35,691 bases of DNA from an uncultured Eubacteriales bacterium (GCA_902799045.1 CADBZH010000013.1:1-35691), one strand, 5' to 3'; positions 25,978 to 34,571 are shown, numbered from the stretch's first letter. A program made the numbers and translations. Notes: generated by a model not told the origin, from the sequence alone.

Positions 25978-27375
25978 CTATGCAAACCAGCCCTTCGGCA
26001 GGTACTCCCTCTGGTTCTCCAGCATGTCGTCAAACAGCTTCTGCCCGTCCCCGGCACGGACGCCCGCCAGTTGTGGATCGTTCATGAACGTGGTAAAGCC
26101 CAGCCTCCGATCGCAGGCCAGCGCGGCGGCGAGGGTATTCTCCTGGTTGTGGACGTGACGCGCGACGAGGGGCAGCAGGTTTCCCGGCAGCGGCCCGGCA
26201 AACACCGGCTCGATGCGGTTCAGCCCGAACAGGGCGTTGGTCTCCACCACGCTGCCCAGCGGCAGGTTCGGAATCTGGCCCCGGTTGGGGAGGTTCACGT
26301 TGGACACCAGATCCCCCAGGCCCAGCAGCGCCTTGAGCAGCAGGTGTCCCTCCTCGCCGGAGGGCTTCAGGGTCAGCGTCTCCTCGCCGGAGATCAGCGC
26401 GTCAGAGCGCCGCAGCCTCTCCCCCAGGTCCTTCACGCGCCAATCCACGCTTGTCAGCTGGAATTTCCAGGCGCGCACGGTCTCCGGGTCGCGGGTGTAG
26501 GTCGGCGCGGTGAACTCCGCCAGGTGCCGGTCTCCCGCGGCGGCGATCGCGCCATAGCGGCGGAACAGGTCGAACTTCACCCTATGGGCGCAGGCAAAGT
26601 GATTGTTCATCCAGTTGTCGTCCCCGCCGTCGTCAAAGCCGGTCTCGAAGTACTTGTCCGCGAACCGGGCATACAACGGCATCAGGTCGACGTCCCGATA
26701 GCTGGCGCGGGTCAGCCAGGTGAAGTGGTTGATGCCGGTGACGGTGGTGTAGAGCTGCCGCCGCGTCACACCGGAAATGCCGTATTCCCGCTCCAGCATG
26801 TCGCAAAGCAGCTTCTGCGTGCCAAACACCTCGTGGCAGCAGCCGAAGGCCCGAATCCCCGGAAACACGTGATAGAGCGTGCGCACGCACAGGCTCATCG
26901 GATTGGTGTAGTTGATGACCCATGCCTCGGGCGCGAAATCGCGGATGGCCTCGCCGATCTCCACGAACATCGGGATCGCGCGCATGGCCCGCATGAAGCC
27001 GCCCGCGCCCACCGTGTCGCCCACGGGCTGCCAGACGCCCAGGCCCTCGGGCAGGTGCACGTCCGAGCGCATCTCCTCAAAGGTGCCGGGGAGGATGGAA
27101 ATCACCACGAAATCCGCGCCGGTCAACGCGTCCTTCAACGTGGCGCTCACCTCGTAGCGCCAGCGGGACACGGCGTCCGGATGGGCGCTGATTTTGTTGC
27201 CGATGATCTCGTTGCGCCGCGCCGCGGCTTCGTCGATGTCATACAGCCGCACGGTGCCGCACATATCGCCGTCCATGGCAAGGTCCGTCATCAATCCCCA
27301 GGCCCAGCCGCGCGAACCCCCGCCGATGTACGCAATGGTCAGTTCCCGGGCATGCCGCCCCATTTCAATGCTCAT
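25978..27375 (-). CDS. lplD: GH4 alpha-galacturonidase (LplD-like)
   Basis: A 465-residue NAD- and metal-dependent glycosidase. ATG at 27375 follows AGGAGG. The Rossmann motif GGGSRGW (18-24) is present, and the family-4 signature at 180-183 reads C-H-E-V. In GH4 this tetrapeptide tracks specificity: CHEV marks alpha-galacturonidases such as Bacillus LplD, CHSV alpha-galactosidases, and CN(V/I)P phospho-glycosidases. Other landmarks are NYTNPM (155-160) and the metal/substrate His in GINHFTWL. It should release galacturonate from short pectic oligosaccharides by the GH4 oxidation-elimination mechanism, completing the pathway of the convergent operon. A MITE ends 15 bp upstream of the start codon, so the promoter must lie inside or beyond it. 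Confidence 0.94.
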   Translation of the reverse strand: MSIEMGRHARELTIAYIGGGSRGWAWGLMTDLAMDGDMCGTVRLYDIDEAAARRNEIIGNKISAHPDAVSRWRYEVSATLKDALTGADFVVISILPGTFEEMRSDVHLPEGLGVWQPVGDTVGAGGFMRAMRAIPMFVEIGEAIRDFAPEAWVINYTNPMSLCVRTLYHVFPGIRAFGCCHEVFGTQKLLCDMLEREYGISGVTRRQLYTTVTGINHFTWLTRASYRDVDLMPLYARFADKYFETGFDDGGDDNWMNNHFACAHRVKFDLFRRYGAIAAAGDRHLAEFTAPTYTRDPETVRAWKFQLTSVDWRVKDLGERLRRSDALISGEETLTLKPSGEEGHLLLKALLGLGDLVSNVNLPNRGQIPNLPLGSVVETNALFGLNRIEPVFAGPLPGNLLPLVARHVHNQENTLAAALACDRRLGFTTFMNDPQLAGVRAGDGQKLFDDMLENQREYLPKGWFA

Positions 27376-27390
27376 GAAAACCTCCTTCTG

Positions 27391-27551
27391 ATACTAAACT
27401 CAATCTAAAAGTGAACATATGCGGAGCGGATTTTTCGTTCTGCCTAAGCAGAGCGGAGGGAGGCGATGCAGCGCGTCGTTGACCGCAGCGAGGCGACGGC
27501 AGGGCGGAAAAGACGCCCGCAGATGGTTGCAATTTAGATTGAGTTTAGTAT
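27391..27551. mobile_element. MITE-like element with perfect 19-bp terminal inverted repeats
   Basis: ATACTAAACTCAATCTAAA (27391-27409) and its perfect complement (27533-27551) bound 161 bp. The ends carry TA just inside, consistent with TA-target insertion. The interior is itself partly palindromic (CTGCC/GGCAG around 27450-27505). No transposase is encoded. It sits 4-5 bp upstream of the GH4 ribosome site, in the place where the promoter and leader would be expected, and fills most of the gap to the histone-like gene. It is not related by its ends to the 6926-7089 element. Confidence 0.85.
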
Positions 27552-27570
27552 AAATCCTGAAACATGCAAA

Positions 27571-27597
27571 TCCCCCGGCAGGCGTTCCTGTCGGGGG
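27571..27597 (-). terminator. Terminator hairpin of the histone-like gene
   Basis: The arms CCCCCGGCAGG and CCTGTCGGGGG pair over 11 bp (one G-U type mismatch) around a 4-nt loop, 12 nt after the stop of the gene ending at 27610. On the minus strand it is followed by ATTTGCATGTTT, a modest U-rich tail. Confidence 0.72.
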
Positions 27598-27609
27598 ACA
27601 TATGCGGGC

Positions 27610-28191
27610 TTACCAGATCTCCACCGACCCGGTCTCGCCGTCCTTCCTGACCCACCAGAGCTTGTTCTGGTCGACCCGGACGAACACGCTCTCCGCGTCC
27701 GCAGGCAGCTTCGCAGCGATCTCCTCGGGGGTGATGTTGCCGCCCATCGGGGACTGGATCACGATGTTCAGCTTCGCGGCCTTCAGCTTGCGGGCCGGGG
27801 CCTTCGCCTTGTCAGCGGCGGTCTTCACGGCTTCCTTCGTCTCCGCGGCCTTGCGGGTGCGCTTGGCCTTCGCCTTGCCCGCCTCGATCTGGGCGGTGAC
27901 CTTCGCCTGCTCCGCCGCTTCCTTCACGTCGCCGATGACGGCCTCCACCTTTTCGGCGACGGCGTCCTTGGCCTTGCGGGCCGTAGCGCGCGCCTTGCGC
28001 TGGGTGCCGATGGCGGCGCCCGTCGCGGCCTTCCCGGCCTTGGCCTTGGCGTCGGCGGCGCTCTTTCCGGCGGTCGCCTTCGCCTTGCGGGCCACGGTGC
28101 GGGTCGTCTTCTTCGCTTCAATTTCGGTCGCGATCAGCGCGTCTTCGGCCTTTTCAATCGCGGCCTGTACCTTTTCCTTTGCCTTGGGCAT
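27610..28191 (-). CDS. Histone-H1-like Ala/Lys-rich protein with C-terminal DUF6465-like domain
   Basis: A 193-residue protein. ATG at 28191 is favoured (AAGGAG 9 nt upstream). About residues 1-138 are low-complexity, dominated by Ala, Lys, Glu and Arg and predicted helical, with repeated AKAKAGKAA-like stretches recalling the tails of histone H1 and bacterial Hc1/HctB proteins. The last ~55 residues (LNIVIQSPMGGNITPEEIAAKL, in two parts, ending GSVEIW) form a small folded domain that I believe corresponds to DUF6465 of clostridia. A DNA-binding or compaction role is inferred from composition only. It has its own promoter and terminator. Confidence 0.8.
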   Translation of the reverse strand: MPKAKEKVQAAIEKAEDALIATEIEAKKTTRTVARKAKATAGKSAADAKAKAGKAATGAAIGTQRKARATARKAKDAVAEKVEAVIGDVKEAAEQAKVTAQIEAGKAKAKRTRKAAETKEAVKTAADKAKAPARKLKAAKLNIVIQSPMGGNITPEEIAAKLPADAESVFVRVDQNKLWWVRKDGETGSVEIW

Positions 28192-28215
28192 TTCAAACAA
28201 CTCCTTTTTTTCTTA

Positions 28216-28244
28216 ATCATATCACACGGCGCGCGCCCTGTAAA
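28216..28244 (-). promoter_or_regulatory. Promoter of the histone-like gene
   Basis: On the minus strand TTTACA (28244-28239) and TATGAT (28221-28216) are spaced by 17 nt, 24 nt before the start codon at 28191. It lies just after the stop of the ABC permease gene (28257), so the histone-like gene need not depend on the upstream operon. Confidence 0.68.
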
Positions 28245-28256
28245 GGGCATCTGTGG

Positions 28257-29717
28257 TCACCGCTTGTCCTTGTCGATGAATTCCAGCGTGATCGTCGCCA
28301 GCGCCGCAAAGGCGAATATGAACAGCAGCAGGCTCAGCCAGTAGTCGACCACAACCTCCATCTTGTTCTCGTAATCCTTCACGTAGCTCGCCTCGGCGGC
28401 CTTCTGCTCGAGGAAGGACATCACCTTGTCCTCGCCGACGAGGTCGATCAGGCTGCCAACGGTGGTCTTCAGGGTGATCTCCTGGTCGCGCCGGGCCTGC
28501 ACGTCCTCATTGCCCGCCAGCAGGTCGACGATCTCGCCCACGGAGAAGGTGGCGTCGATCTCCTTGTCCGCGTACTGATCCAGTATGCCGGCCGCGTCGA
28601 CGGCATCCAGCACGTCGCCCACGGTGGTCAGATGGCTGATCTGCGTTTCCAGCAGCGGCTTGGCGCGGGCCGAGGCGGTGATATCCTCAAGCAGCTTGCC
28701 CAGCGAGACGCCCGGCAGGCCGAGATCCTGGTCGCGAAGGTTCGCGAACTCATCCCCCTTGAGGATGATATCGACGATGTCGCCCACGGTGACGTTCTCG
28801 ACGATGTGCTCCTGCTTGAAGGTCTCAAAGGTGGCGGAATGCTCCAGCGCGTTCCGGATCTCGCCCAGCGTCACCACGCCGCCCAGCTCCTTGGCGCGCA
28901 GCTCGGCGATGGTGGGGTTGTCCTCGTTGGTGAGCAGGTCCATCACCTGGCCGAGCGTCACCGTGCCGCCGAGCTCGCTGTCGCGCATCTTGCCGATCAT
29001 GCTGGAGATCGTGGCGTAGGGGCGATGGTTGGTGTCGGCCTGGGCCGCGATGACCTTCAGGCCGGGATTGGAGATGGTGAAGTGGGTCAGCGGCTCGGTC
29101 CAGGCGGGCAGCGTCAGCATGCCGCCGGAGAACACCAGCTGGAAGATCAGCACGAAGGGCATGATCGTCATGGCCGTGGTGGTGGTCTTGGCCAGCGTGG
29201 AAACCCACAGCGACATCATGTCCGACGCGAAGGTGATCAGGAACATGGAGATGCCAAAATCGACATAGAACAGGCCCGTCACCGTTCCCTCCGCGGGATA
29301 CTGCACGCCCACCCCCGTCGTCACGATCAGCGTCACGACCGTCTGCGCCAGGCACAGCAGCGCCTGGTAGAGCATGTGGGAGAATATGTAGGAGGTGATG
29401 TGCATGCCGGAGCGATGCTCGCGCTTGATGACGTCGCGCTCGCGGCAGATGACCTGGATGGAGTTGAAGCAGCCGTTCCAGATGCACACGCAGACCATGG
29501 CGAACGCGCCCATCAGCGTGCCCTCCATGTTGATGAAGAAGCGTCTGCGAATCACCATGCCCACCAGGCCGGCGATCAGCGCCGCCATCGGCAGCACCTT
29601 CCAGTCGCTCTGGTACACGAACATGCGCAGGAGCTTACCAAAGTAGATCCACACCTGGGCGCCGCGTCCGCGGTGGCGAACCCTGATGCTGCGCGTGGGC
29701 TTCACGTTCTCAGTCAT
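28257..29717 (-). CDS. ABC-2 type (ABCG-like) permease with seven ~27-residue repeats in a predicted external loop
   Basis: A 486-residue membrane subunit. ATG at 29717 lies 1 nt after the ATPase stop, with GGAGGTGG upstream, so the two are coupled. After a basic N-terminus come helices at about 41-60, 66-90, 112-135, 147-170 and 180-204 in the order of ABC2_membrane/ABCG proteins (Walker-type ATPase partner upstream), and a last helix at about 458-480. Between them, residues about 245-440 hold seven repeats centred on a [TS][VL]G..[VIL].D.[LIV]-like motif, with the central Gly at 256, 285, 312, 340, 367, 394 and 421, that is every 27-29 residues. This loop is predicted to face outward. ABCG-type systems export lipids or drugs or release macromolecules; the substrate here is unknown. 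Confidence 0.85.
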   Translation of the reverse strand: MTENVKPTRSIRVRHRGRGAQVWIYFGKLLRMFVYQSDWKVLPMAALIAGLVGMVIRRRFFINMEGTLMGAFAMVCVCIWNGCFNSIQVICRERDVIKREHRSGMHITSYIFSHMLYQALLCLAQTVVTLIVTTGVGVQYPAEGTVTGLFYVDFGISMFLITFASDMMSLWVSTLAKTTTTAMTIMPFVLIFQLVFSGGMLTLPAWTEPLTHFTISNPGLKVIAAQADTNHRPYATISSMIGKMRDSELGGTVTLGQVMDLLTNEDNPTIAELRAKELGGVVTLGEIRNALEHSATFETFKQEHIVENVTVGDIVDIILKGDEFANLRDQDLGLPGVSLGKLLEDITASARAKPLLETQISHLTTVGDVLDAVDAAGILDQYADKEIDATFSVGEIVDLLAGNEDVQARRDQEITLKTTVGSLIDLVGEDKVMSFLEQKAAEASYVKDYENKMEVVVDYWLSLLLFIFAFAALATITLEFIDKDKR

Positions 29718-29718
29718 C

Positions 29719-31071
29719 TCAGGCCACCTCCTTCGCGTACTTCATCACAAACTCATCGGCCAGGCCGTCGCCGCCCTCTTCCTTGCGGTTGACGGACTTG
29801 ACGATCTGCTCCATCTTGTCGCGCCCGAAGAACTTCCTCGCGCCCTCGATGCTGCCGTACCATGCCAGGCGGCCGGTGCGGGCGGAATCCTTCGCCAGCA
29901 CGATCACGTCGTCAAACAGGTCGATCACGCGATCCGGCGTGTGGGTGATGACGATGACGATCTTGCCGGTGTCGGCAATCTTGCGCAGCTGTTCAAACAG
30001 CTCGCGGGCCATGACGCCGTCCAGGCCGGAATCCGGCTCGTCCAGTATGAACAGCGAGGGGTTGCTGATAAACTCCATCGAGATGGACAGGCGCTTTTTC
30101 TGGCCGCCGGAGAGCTTTTCGACGAGGTTGTTCTTCACCGGCTTCAGGCCGAAGATGTCCATCACCTCGTTCACGCGCTCGCGGCGCTGCTTCGCGGAAA
30201 CGTCCTTCGGAAGGCGCAGCTTCGCCGCGTCCAGCAGCGTGTTCAGCACGGTGTCCTTGCCGCGCATCATCTCCGACTGCGGCACGAAGCCCACCTCATA
30301 CTGCATCTTTTTGTACTGCCTGTACATGTTGCCGCCGTTCAAAAGCACCTCGGCATGGGCCTTCTCGTAGCCGTTGACAGCGTTCAGGAACGTGGTCTTG
30401 CCCGCGCCGGAGCCGCCCAGCAGCAGCACCATGTGGCCCTGGGGAATGTTCATGTGGATGTCGCGCAGCAACACCTTTTTCTGGAAGAACTCCGTGACGG
30501 TGCGGTCCGTCAGGTTCACGGACAGGCCCTCGTCCATGACGGTGGCGCTGCCGCTGCTGGCCAGGCGCGCCATCTCCGCCTTGATGTCCTCCACCTGCCA
30601 CTCGGGCTGATACTTCCTGTTCCAGCCCCAGATGAGCGCGGGAATCCAGCGGGTGTAGCTGATCATGCAGAGCCAGATCCAGCGCCTGCGAATGCCATAC
30701 ACCTCGATCAGGCCGCTGAAGATGCGAATGGCGTAGACGAAGCGCACGAACATCAGCAAAAACACGAGGAACGCCGCGATGAGCATCAGCGTGACGGCGT
30801 CCTCCGAGAAGGACTCGAACAACGTCACGGCCAGGTTGAGCAGGAGCATCGCCACGCCGGTGAGGCTGTAGACGCGCCCCTCGGACTCGCGCCCGGCGCA
30901 GCGGGCAATCTGATAATCCCTCGCGCCGGGAATCAGCGCCCACCAGCCCTTGAGGCCGGATTTTTCCAGCAGCCTCCACAGCCCGACGATGTACAGGGCC
31001 ATGGCAATGACGCTGACCAGCGACGACGTTTCAAACTCCAGGGTCAGCAGGATATCCAGAAATCTGTTCAC
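29719..31071 (-). CDS. ABCG-like ATPase with N-terminal membrane domain
   Basis: A 450-residue protein read from GTG at 31071 with GGAGG upstream. About residues 1-150 hold four hydrophobic segments, including the motif GWWALIPGARDYQIAR, similar to small DUF5684-type membrane domains. The ATPase follows from about residue 180: Walker A GGSGAGKTT, signature LSGGQKKRLSI, Walker B LFILDEPDSGLDG and switch His in VITHTPDR. The LSGGQ(K/R)KR and GLDG forms resemble ABCG/White-type exporters. Its last codon is next to the start of the ABC-2 permease, so the two form one transporter. The membrane domain in front of the ATPase is an uncommon arrangement and may tether or regulate the complex. Confidence 0.88.
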   Translation of the reverse strand: MNRFLDILLTLEFETSSLVSVIAMALYIVGLWRLLEKSGLKGWWALIPGARDYQIARCAGRESEGRVYSLTGVAMLLLNLAVTLFESFSEDAVTLMLIAAFLVFLLMFVRFVYAIRIFSGLIEVYGIRRRWIWLCMISYTRWIPALIWGWNRKYQPEWQVEDIKAEMARLASSGSATVMDEGLSVNLTDRTVTEFFQKKVLLRDIHMNIPQGHMVLLLGGSGAGKTTFLNAVNGYEKAHAEVLLNGGNMYRQYKKMQYEVGFVPQSEMMRGKDTVLNTLLDAAKLRLPKDVSAKQRRERVNEVMDIFGLKPVKNNLVEKLSGGQKKRLSISMEFISNPSLFILDEPDSGLDGVMARELFEQLRKIADTGKIVIVITHTPDRVIDLFDDVIVLAKDSARTGRLAWYGSIEGARKFFGRDKMEQIVKSVNRKEEGGDGLADEFVMKYAKEVA

Positions 31072-31115
31072 AAGCTTTCCTCCTCCATTCTATGCTCCTC
31101 GGGGTCACGGGCGCG

Positions 31116-31964
31116 TCAATTGTCCTTGTTCCCCGCGAACTGCATCAGCAGGTCCAGGATCTTCAGGTAGATCCAGATGACCGTGAACACCAGGCCGAAG
31201 GCCGCAGCCCACTCGTACTGCTTCGGATAGCCCTCCTGCACGCAGGTGTCGATCAGGGAGAAATCGCTGATCAGGAACAGCGCCGCGATCACCAGGCCGA
31301 TCACGTCCAGCGCGATGCACAACCCCGCGTTCTGCATCATGGCCTGCACATAGGGACGGGTGGCGGGAATCAGCGAGCCCACAAAGCCGAGCAGGCCCAC
31401 GCCAACGGAGCCCAGGATCAGCGCCAGCAGCACGGCGCGAAACTTCTTGCCGCCGCGAACGAGCCCGGAGGTGTAGAGCCAGCTCATCGCCAGCACCACC
31501 GCCACGGTGAGCAGCAGCGCCTCGAGGCCCAGATGCTCATAGCCGTTCAGCACCTTGAACACCAGGAAGGAGATGAGATAGCCCTGGCTGGCGGAATACA
31601 CGGTGCCGGTCACGGGAATCGTCCTGCGGCCGAAGATGGCCGCCAGCTGGCAGATAAAGCCCACCGCGAGCACGGCGAGCAGTATGACGCCCTCCGTCTT
31701 CGAGAGGGACAGGGTGAACCTCTTGTAGATCGTGAAGCTCTGCCAGACGGGCTCGCTGGCCAGGGCCGCCTTCACCAGCAGCTGGCCCAGCATGCCCGCG
31801 AGGGTGACCAGCAGGAAATAGGTGGTCTTGGAGGCGATGCCGCCATAGGTGGCCGCGTCGGTGGTCGCGCGCTCCTCCACCCGGCTCAGGCGGCTGAGCA
31901 CCGGGTTGGAGTGAAGGAGGGTGCGGTTGCTGTTCCTGGGTTGACGGGTAAGCGTCTGGCTCAT
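31116..31964 (-). CDS. Bax inhibitor-1/YccA-family membrane protein
   Basis: A 282-residue protein with seven predicted helices after a polar N-terminus of about 45 residues. ATG at 31964 follows AAAGGAG. The C-terminal part carries the family segment CVQEGYPKQYEWAAAFGLV, then IWIYLKILDLL, and an internal YSASQGYLISF; both are typical of the BI-1 (YetJ/YccA) group. Bacterial YetJ is a pH-sensitive calcium leak channel, so ion homeostasis is a reasonable guess; the helix-7 Asp pair seen in YetJ may correspond to D231 and D240 here, which I have not aligned. It lies between the protease and the ABC exporter genes in one apparent operon. Confidence 0.85.
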   Translation of the reverse strand: MSQTLTRQPRNSNRTLLHSNPVLSRLSRVEERATTDAATYGGIASKTTYFLLVTLAGMLGQLLVKAALASEPVWQSFTIYKRFTLSLSKTEGVILLAVLAVGFICQLAAIFGRRTIPVTGTVYSASQGYLISFLVFKVLNGYEHLGLEALLLTVAVVLAMSWLYTSGLVRGGKKFRAVLLALILGSVGVGLLGFVGSLIPATRPYVQAMMQNAGLCIALDVIGLVIAALFLISDFSLIDTCVQEGYPKQYEWAAAFGLVFTVIWIYLKILDLLMQFAGNKDN

Positions 31965-31988
31965 GTTGATCTCTCCTTTGTATTGTCC

Positions 31989-34493
31989 TCATTCATTCGG
32001 CTCGACCGTCTTCGGTCGGGACTTCCTCGGTTCGGGCACTTCCTCCGTCTCGTCGCTTTCCACGTCGAGTATATCCAGCACCACGGGCTCCATGCTGTCC
32101 AGGCCCTCCGTGGGCAGCTCCACGATCGCGCCGCCCTCGACGCGGAAGAAGAGCACGTCCAGCACGTCGTCGATGCTGGTGAAGTTCACGATGCGGTCCA
32201 CCACGCTTTCGATGACCGCCTTCGCCTCGTCGCTGAGCTCGACGTCGCTACCCTCTTCCGTCGCCTCGCTCTCAAGCAGGATCGCGTTCAGGTCGATCCA
32301 GCGTCCGCCGAGGCAGGCGAGCACGTTGGTCTCTTCGATGTCGTCGGTGGCCGAATTGTAGATGCCGTGGATCAGCACCGGCACGGCGTGGCCCGGCAGG
32401 CTCACCATGCGCATCGTGCGCCCATCCTGACCGGCGTTGGTGCTGGCGGAATAGAACACGCCCTCCAGCTTCTCCTTCGCCCACTCGATCAGCTGCTCCC
32501 GCATCTGCTGGAAGGCGTCCTCGTCCGTCAGGAGGATCTCCTCCCCGTTGGCGTCGGGATTCAGCAGCGCCTGCACAAACCCGGGCAGGCCGTCGAAGTT
32601 CCCGGCGCTCACCTCGCCGATTAGGCCCATCACGGTGTCGATCAGCCGGCCCACATCCACGCTGAACAGGTACAGTATCCACTGTTCGTCGTCAAACGCG
32701 GCGTTTTCCGGCAGGGTGAGGGTCAGAAGCGCCCGGTTGTCGTCGAGCATTTCGGGCAGCGCAGCCCGGCCCAGCCGCGTGGCGTCCAGCGCGCGCTGAA
32801 GCTCCTGCCCGTAGGCCTCGAGTCCCGCGACCCGCAGCGCCCAGGGCAGCAGCTCGCCCAGCTGGGCATAGTCCGTGCCGGGCACCATGGCGCAGTCCAC
32901 GGTGAACCAGAACGACCGGCCCTCCTCCAGCGTCATGCCGCCCTTCTCATAGAGCCGCCAGGCCAGGACGTTCAGCAGCGAGGAGTTGTTGTGCACGCCG
33001 CCCTGGTCGTTCAGCACGGTGGGCGTGCGAACGGCGGGCATGTAGTAGATATCCCAGGTGAACTCCGGCTGCTGGAAGCGATGCGGGTCGCTCATGTCGC
33101 GAACCTGCATGGCGCTCTTGTCGCCCAACACCCAAGAGACGTTCTCCGCGCCCTCCATCATCATCTGGCAGGTCTTGCCCTGGATATCGCTGATGGCTTC
33201 GTTGATGGCGCCATAGTCGTTCATGTAGGCGTTGTAGGTCATCACGGAGCCGGTCACGCAGTGGGTGTACTCGTGGGCCAGGATGTCCAGGCACTGGGAG
33301 AAGTCGTTCCCCTGGCTGGCCAGGAAGATCTGCCAGCCCAGATAGCCGCCGGCATAGGCCGCGTTGTCCACCGGCACATGGTCGATGTCGCAGAAGTTGT
33401 TCAGGATCAGGATCGGCGTGTCCAGGCCGTCGCCGCCCGACCAGCCGATCGCCCTGTAATAGTCATAGGCGCGGCAATAATTGTACAGGCTGAGCAGCCC
33501 GGTCTGATCCCATTCCAGGTTGTCTGGGCTGGATTCCAGCACCACGCGGTTGCCGTTGTAGAGGAACTCCCAGCAATCCGCCACGACGATCCGACGCTCG
33601 AGGTTGGCCAGGTAGTACATGCCGGTGCGCTTGTCCCGCATCACGTCGACGGTGATTTCCATCTCTTCGCCGGAGGAGAGATCCACGAAGCCGGTGTATG
33701 GCACGCTCTCCATGAACTCAAACACATAGCTGGCGTCAAAGCCGCTGGTGCCGGCCTCATCCCCGGGGATGATGGTGGGCAGGCTGTAGAGGTATTCCCC
33801 GGCGAGCGTGACATAGTGCGCCAGGTACGGCAGATCGGAGGACAGGGGCTGTCGGCTGTCGGGGTTGTCGGTGTACACCACCCACACATAGCGGCTGCCC
33901 TCGTCGTCCTCGCTCTCGATGTCCACCTCAAGGGCCAGGGGCAGGATCATGCGGTCGGTGTGCCCCTCCACGAGGGTCAGCGCCTGCTGGCGCGTCCGGC
34001 GGGCGTGCTCCAGCGCGATGCGCTCGGCCTCTTCGGCCCCGATGCTTTCGGAGGCCTCCTGTTCGGGCAGGTCAGAGACGATGCTGCTGGTGAGGCCCAG
34101 CATATGGCCCGACCCGTCCGTAATCACCTTCACGGCGCCGCCCAGCACGGTAGTGCCGTCGAGCATCTGCTGAAAGACGAAATAGCGGTTGCCGCAGGCG
34201 TCCGACAGCGTGCGCCAGGGCTCCAGCCGGGTGCGCTCGTCGCCGCCCAGGCGGTCCAGCGCGCTGTCCACCACCGTTCCGGCTGTGTCAAAGTCCGTCA
34301 CGGGGGTGTCGACCGTCGCGCCGTCGATCAGCGTCACGCGCCCGTCGTGGGTATAAAACCGCGCCGTCGCTTCGTCGGCGGCCTCCGCCGTCCCGACCCC
34401 CGCCGCGCCCGTCAGCAGGCACAGCGCGAGCATCGCGCTCAGCGCCCGCGCCAGGCCGCGCCTCAGCCGGGAAAAGGGTGCCTTGTCCATCAT
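31989..34493 (-). CDS. Secreted M4 (thermolysin-family) metalloprotease with long C-terminal extension
   Basis: An 834-residue preproprotein. Two adjacent ATGs (34493, 34490) precede a signal peptide (RRGLARALSAMLALCLLTG, AEA cleavage). Residues about 40-200 look like the FTP/PepSY propeptide. The zinc site is H407-E408-Y-T-H411 with third ligand E432 in GAINEAISD, and the thermolysin-type His lies in GGVHNNSSLLN. From about residue 560 to the end comes a ~270-residue extension that is not part of thermolysin, acidic near its C-terminus (DESDETEEVPEP-type composition); I recognise no domain in it. The protease is probably exported and matured outside the cell. It is the first gene of the operon that continues into BI-1, the ABCG-type ATPase and the ABC-2 permease. 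Confidence 0.92.
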   Translation of the reverse strand: MMDKAPFSRLRRGLARALSAMLALCLLTGAAGVGTAEAADEATARFYTHDGRVTLIDGATVDTPVTDFDTAGTVVDSALDRLGGDERTRLEPWRTLSDACGNRYFVFQQMLDGTTVLGGAVKVITDGSGHMLGLTSSIVSDLPEQEASESIGAEEAERIALEHARRTRQQALTLVEGHTDRMILPLALEVDIESEDDEGSRYVWVVYTDNPDSRQPLSSDLPYLAHYVTLAGEYLYSLPTIIPGDEAGTSGFDASYVFEFMESVPYTGFVDLSSGEEMEITVDVMRDKRTGMYYLANLERRIVVADCWEFLYNGNRVVLESSPDNLEWDQTGLLSLYNYCRAYDYYRAIGWSGGDGLDTPILILNNFCDIDHVPVDNAAYAGGYLGWQIFLASQGNDFSQCLDILAHEYTHCVTGSVMTYNAYMNDYGAINEAISDIQGKTCQMMMEGAENVSWVLGDKSAMQVRDMSDPHRFQQPEFTWDIYYMPAVRTPTVLNDQGGVHNNSSLLNVLAWRLYEKGGMTLEEGRSFWFTVDCAMVPGTDYAQLGELLPWALRVAGLEAYGQELQRALDATRLGRAALPEMLDDNRALLTLTLPENAAFDDEQWILYLFSVDVGRLIDTVMGLIGEVSAGNFDGLPGFVQALLNPDANGEEILLTDEDAFQQMREQLIEWAKEKLEGVFYSASTNAGQDGRTMRMVSLPGHAVPVLIHGIYNSATDDIEETNVLACLGGRWIDLNAILLESEATEEGSDVELSDEAKAVIESVVDRIVNFTSIDDVLDVLFFRVEGGAIVELPTEGLDSMEPVVLDILDVESDETEEVPEPRKSRPKTVEPNE

Positions 34494-34542
34494 CCCTACA
34501 GGACTCCTTCCGAATTCGCGTTCACAATATTTCTAATACTGT

Positions 34543-34571
34543 ATAATACCATAAATCCGCCGTGCTTTCAA
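34543..34571 (-). promoter_or_regulatory. Promoter of the protease operon
   Basis: On the minus strand TTGAAA (34571-34566) and TATTAT (34548-34543) are spaced by 17 nt, 50 nt upstream of the start codon at 34493. It probably drives the protease, BI-1 and ABC genes, whose gaps are 24, 44 and 1 nt. Confidence 0.7.

Noticed and set aside
28179-29792. A 537-codon plus-strand frame
   Set aside because: It is antisense to the ABC-2 permease, which has clear helices, a coupled start and a ribosome site.
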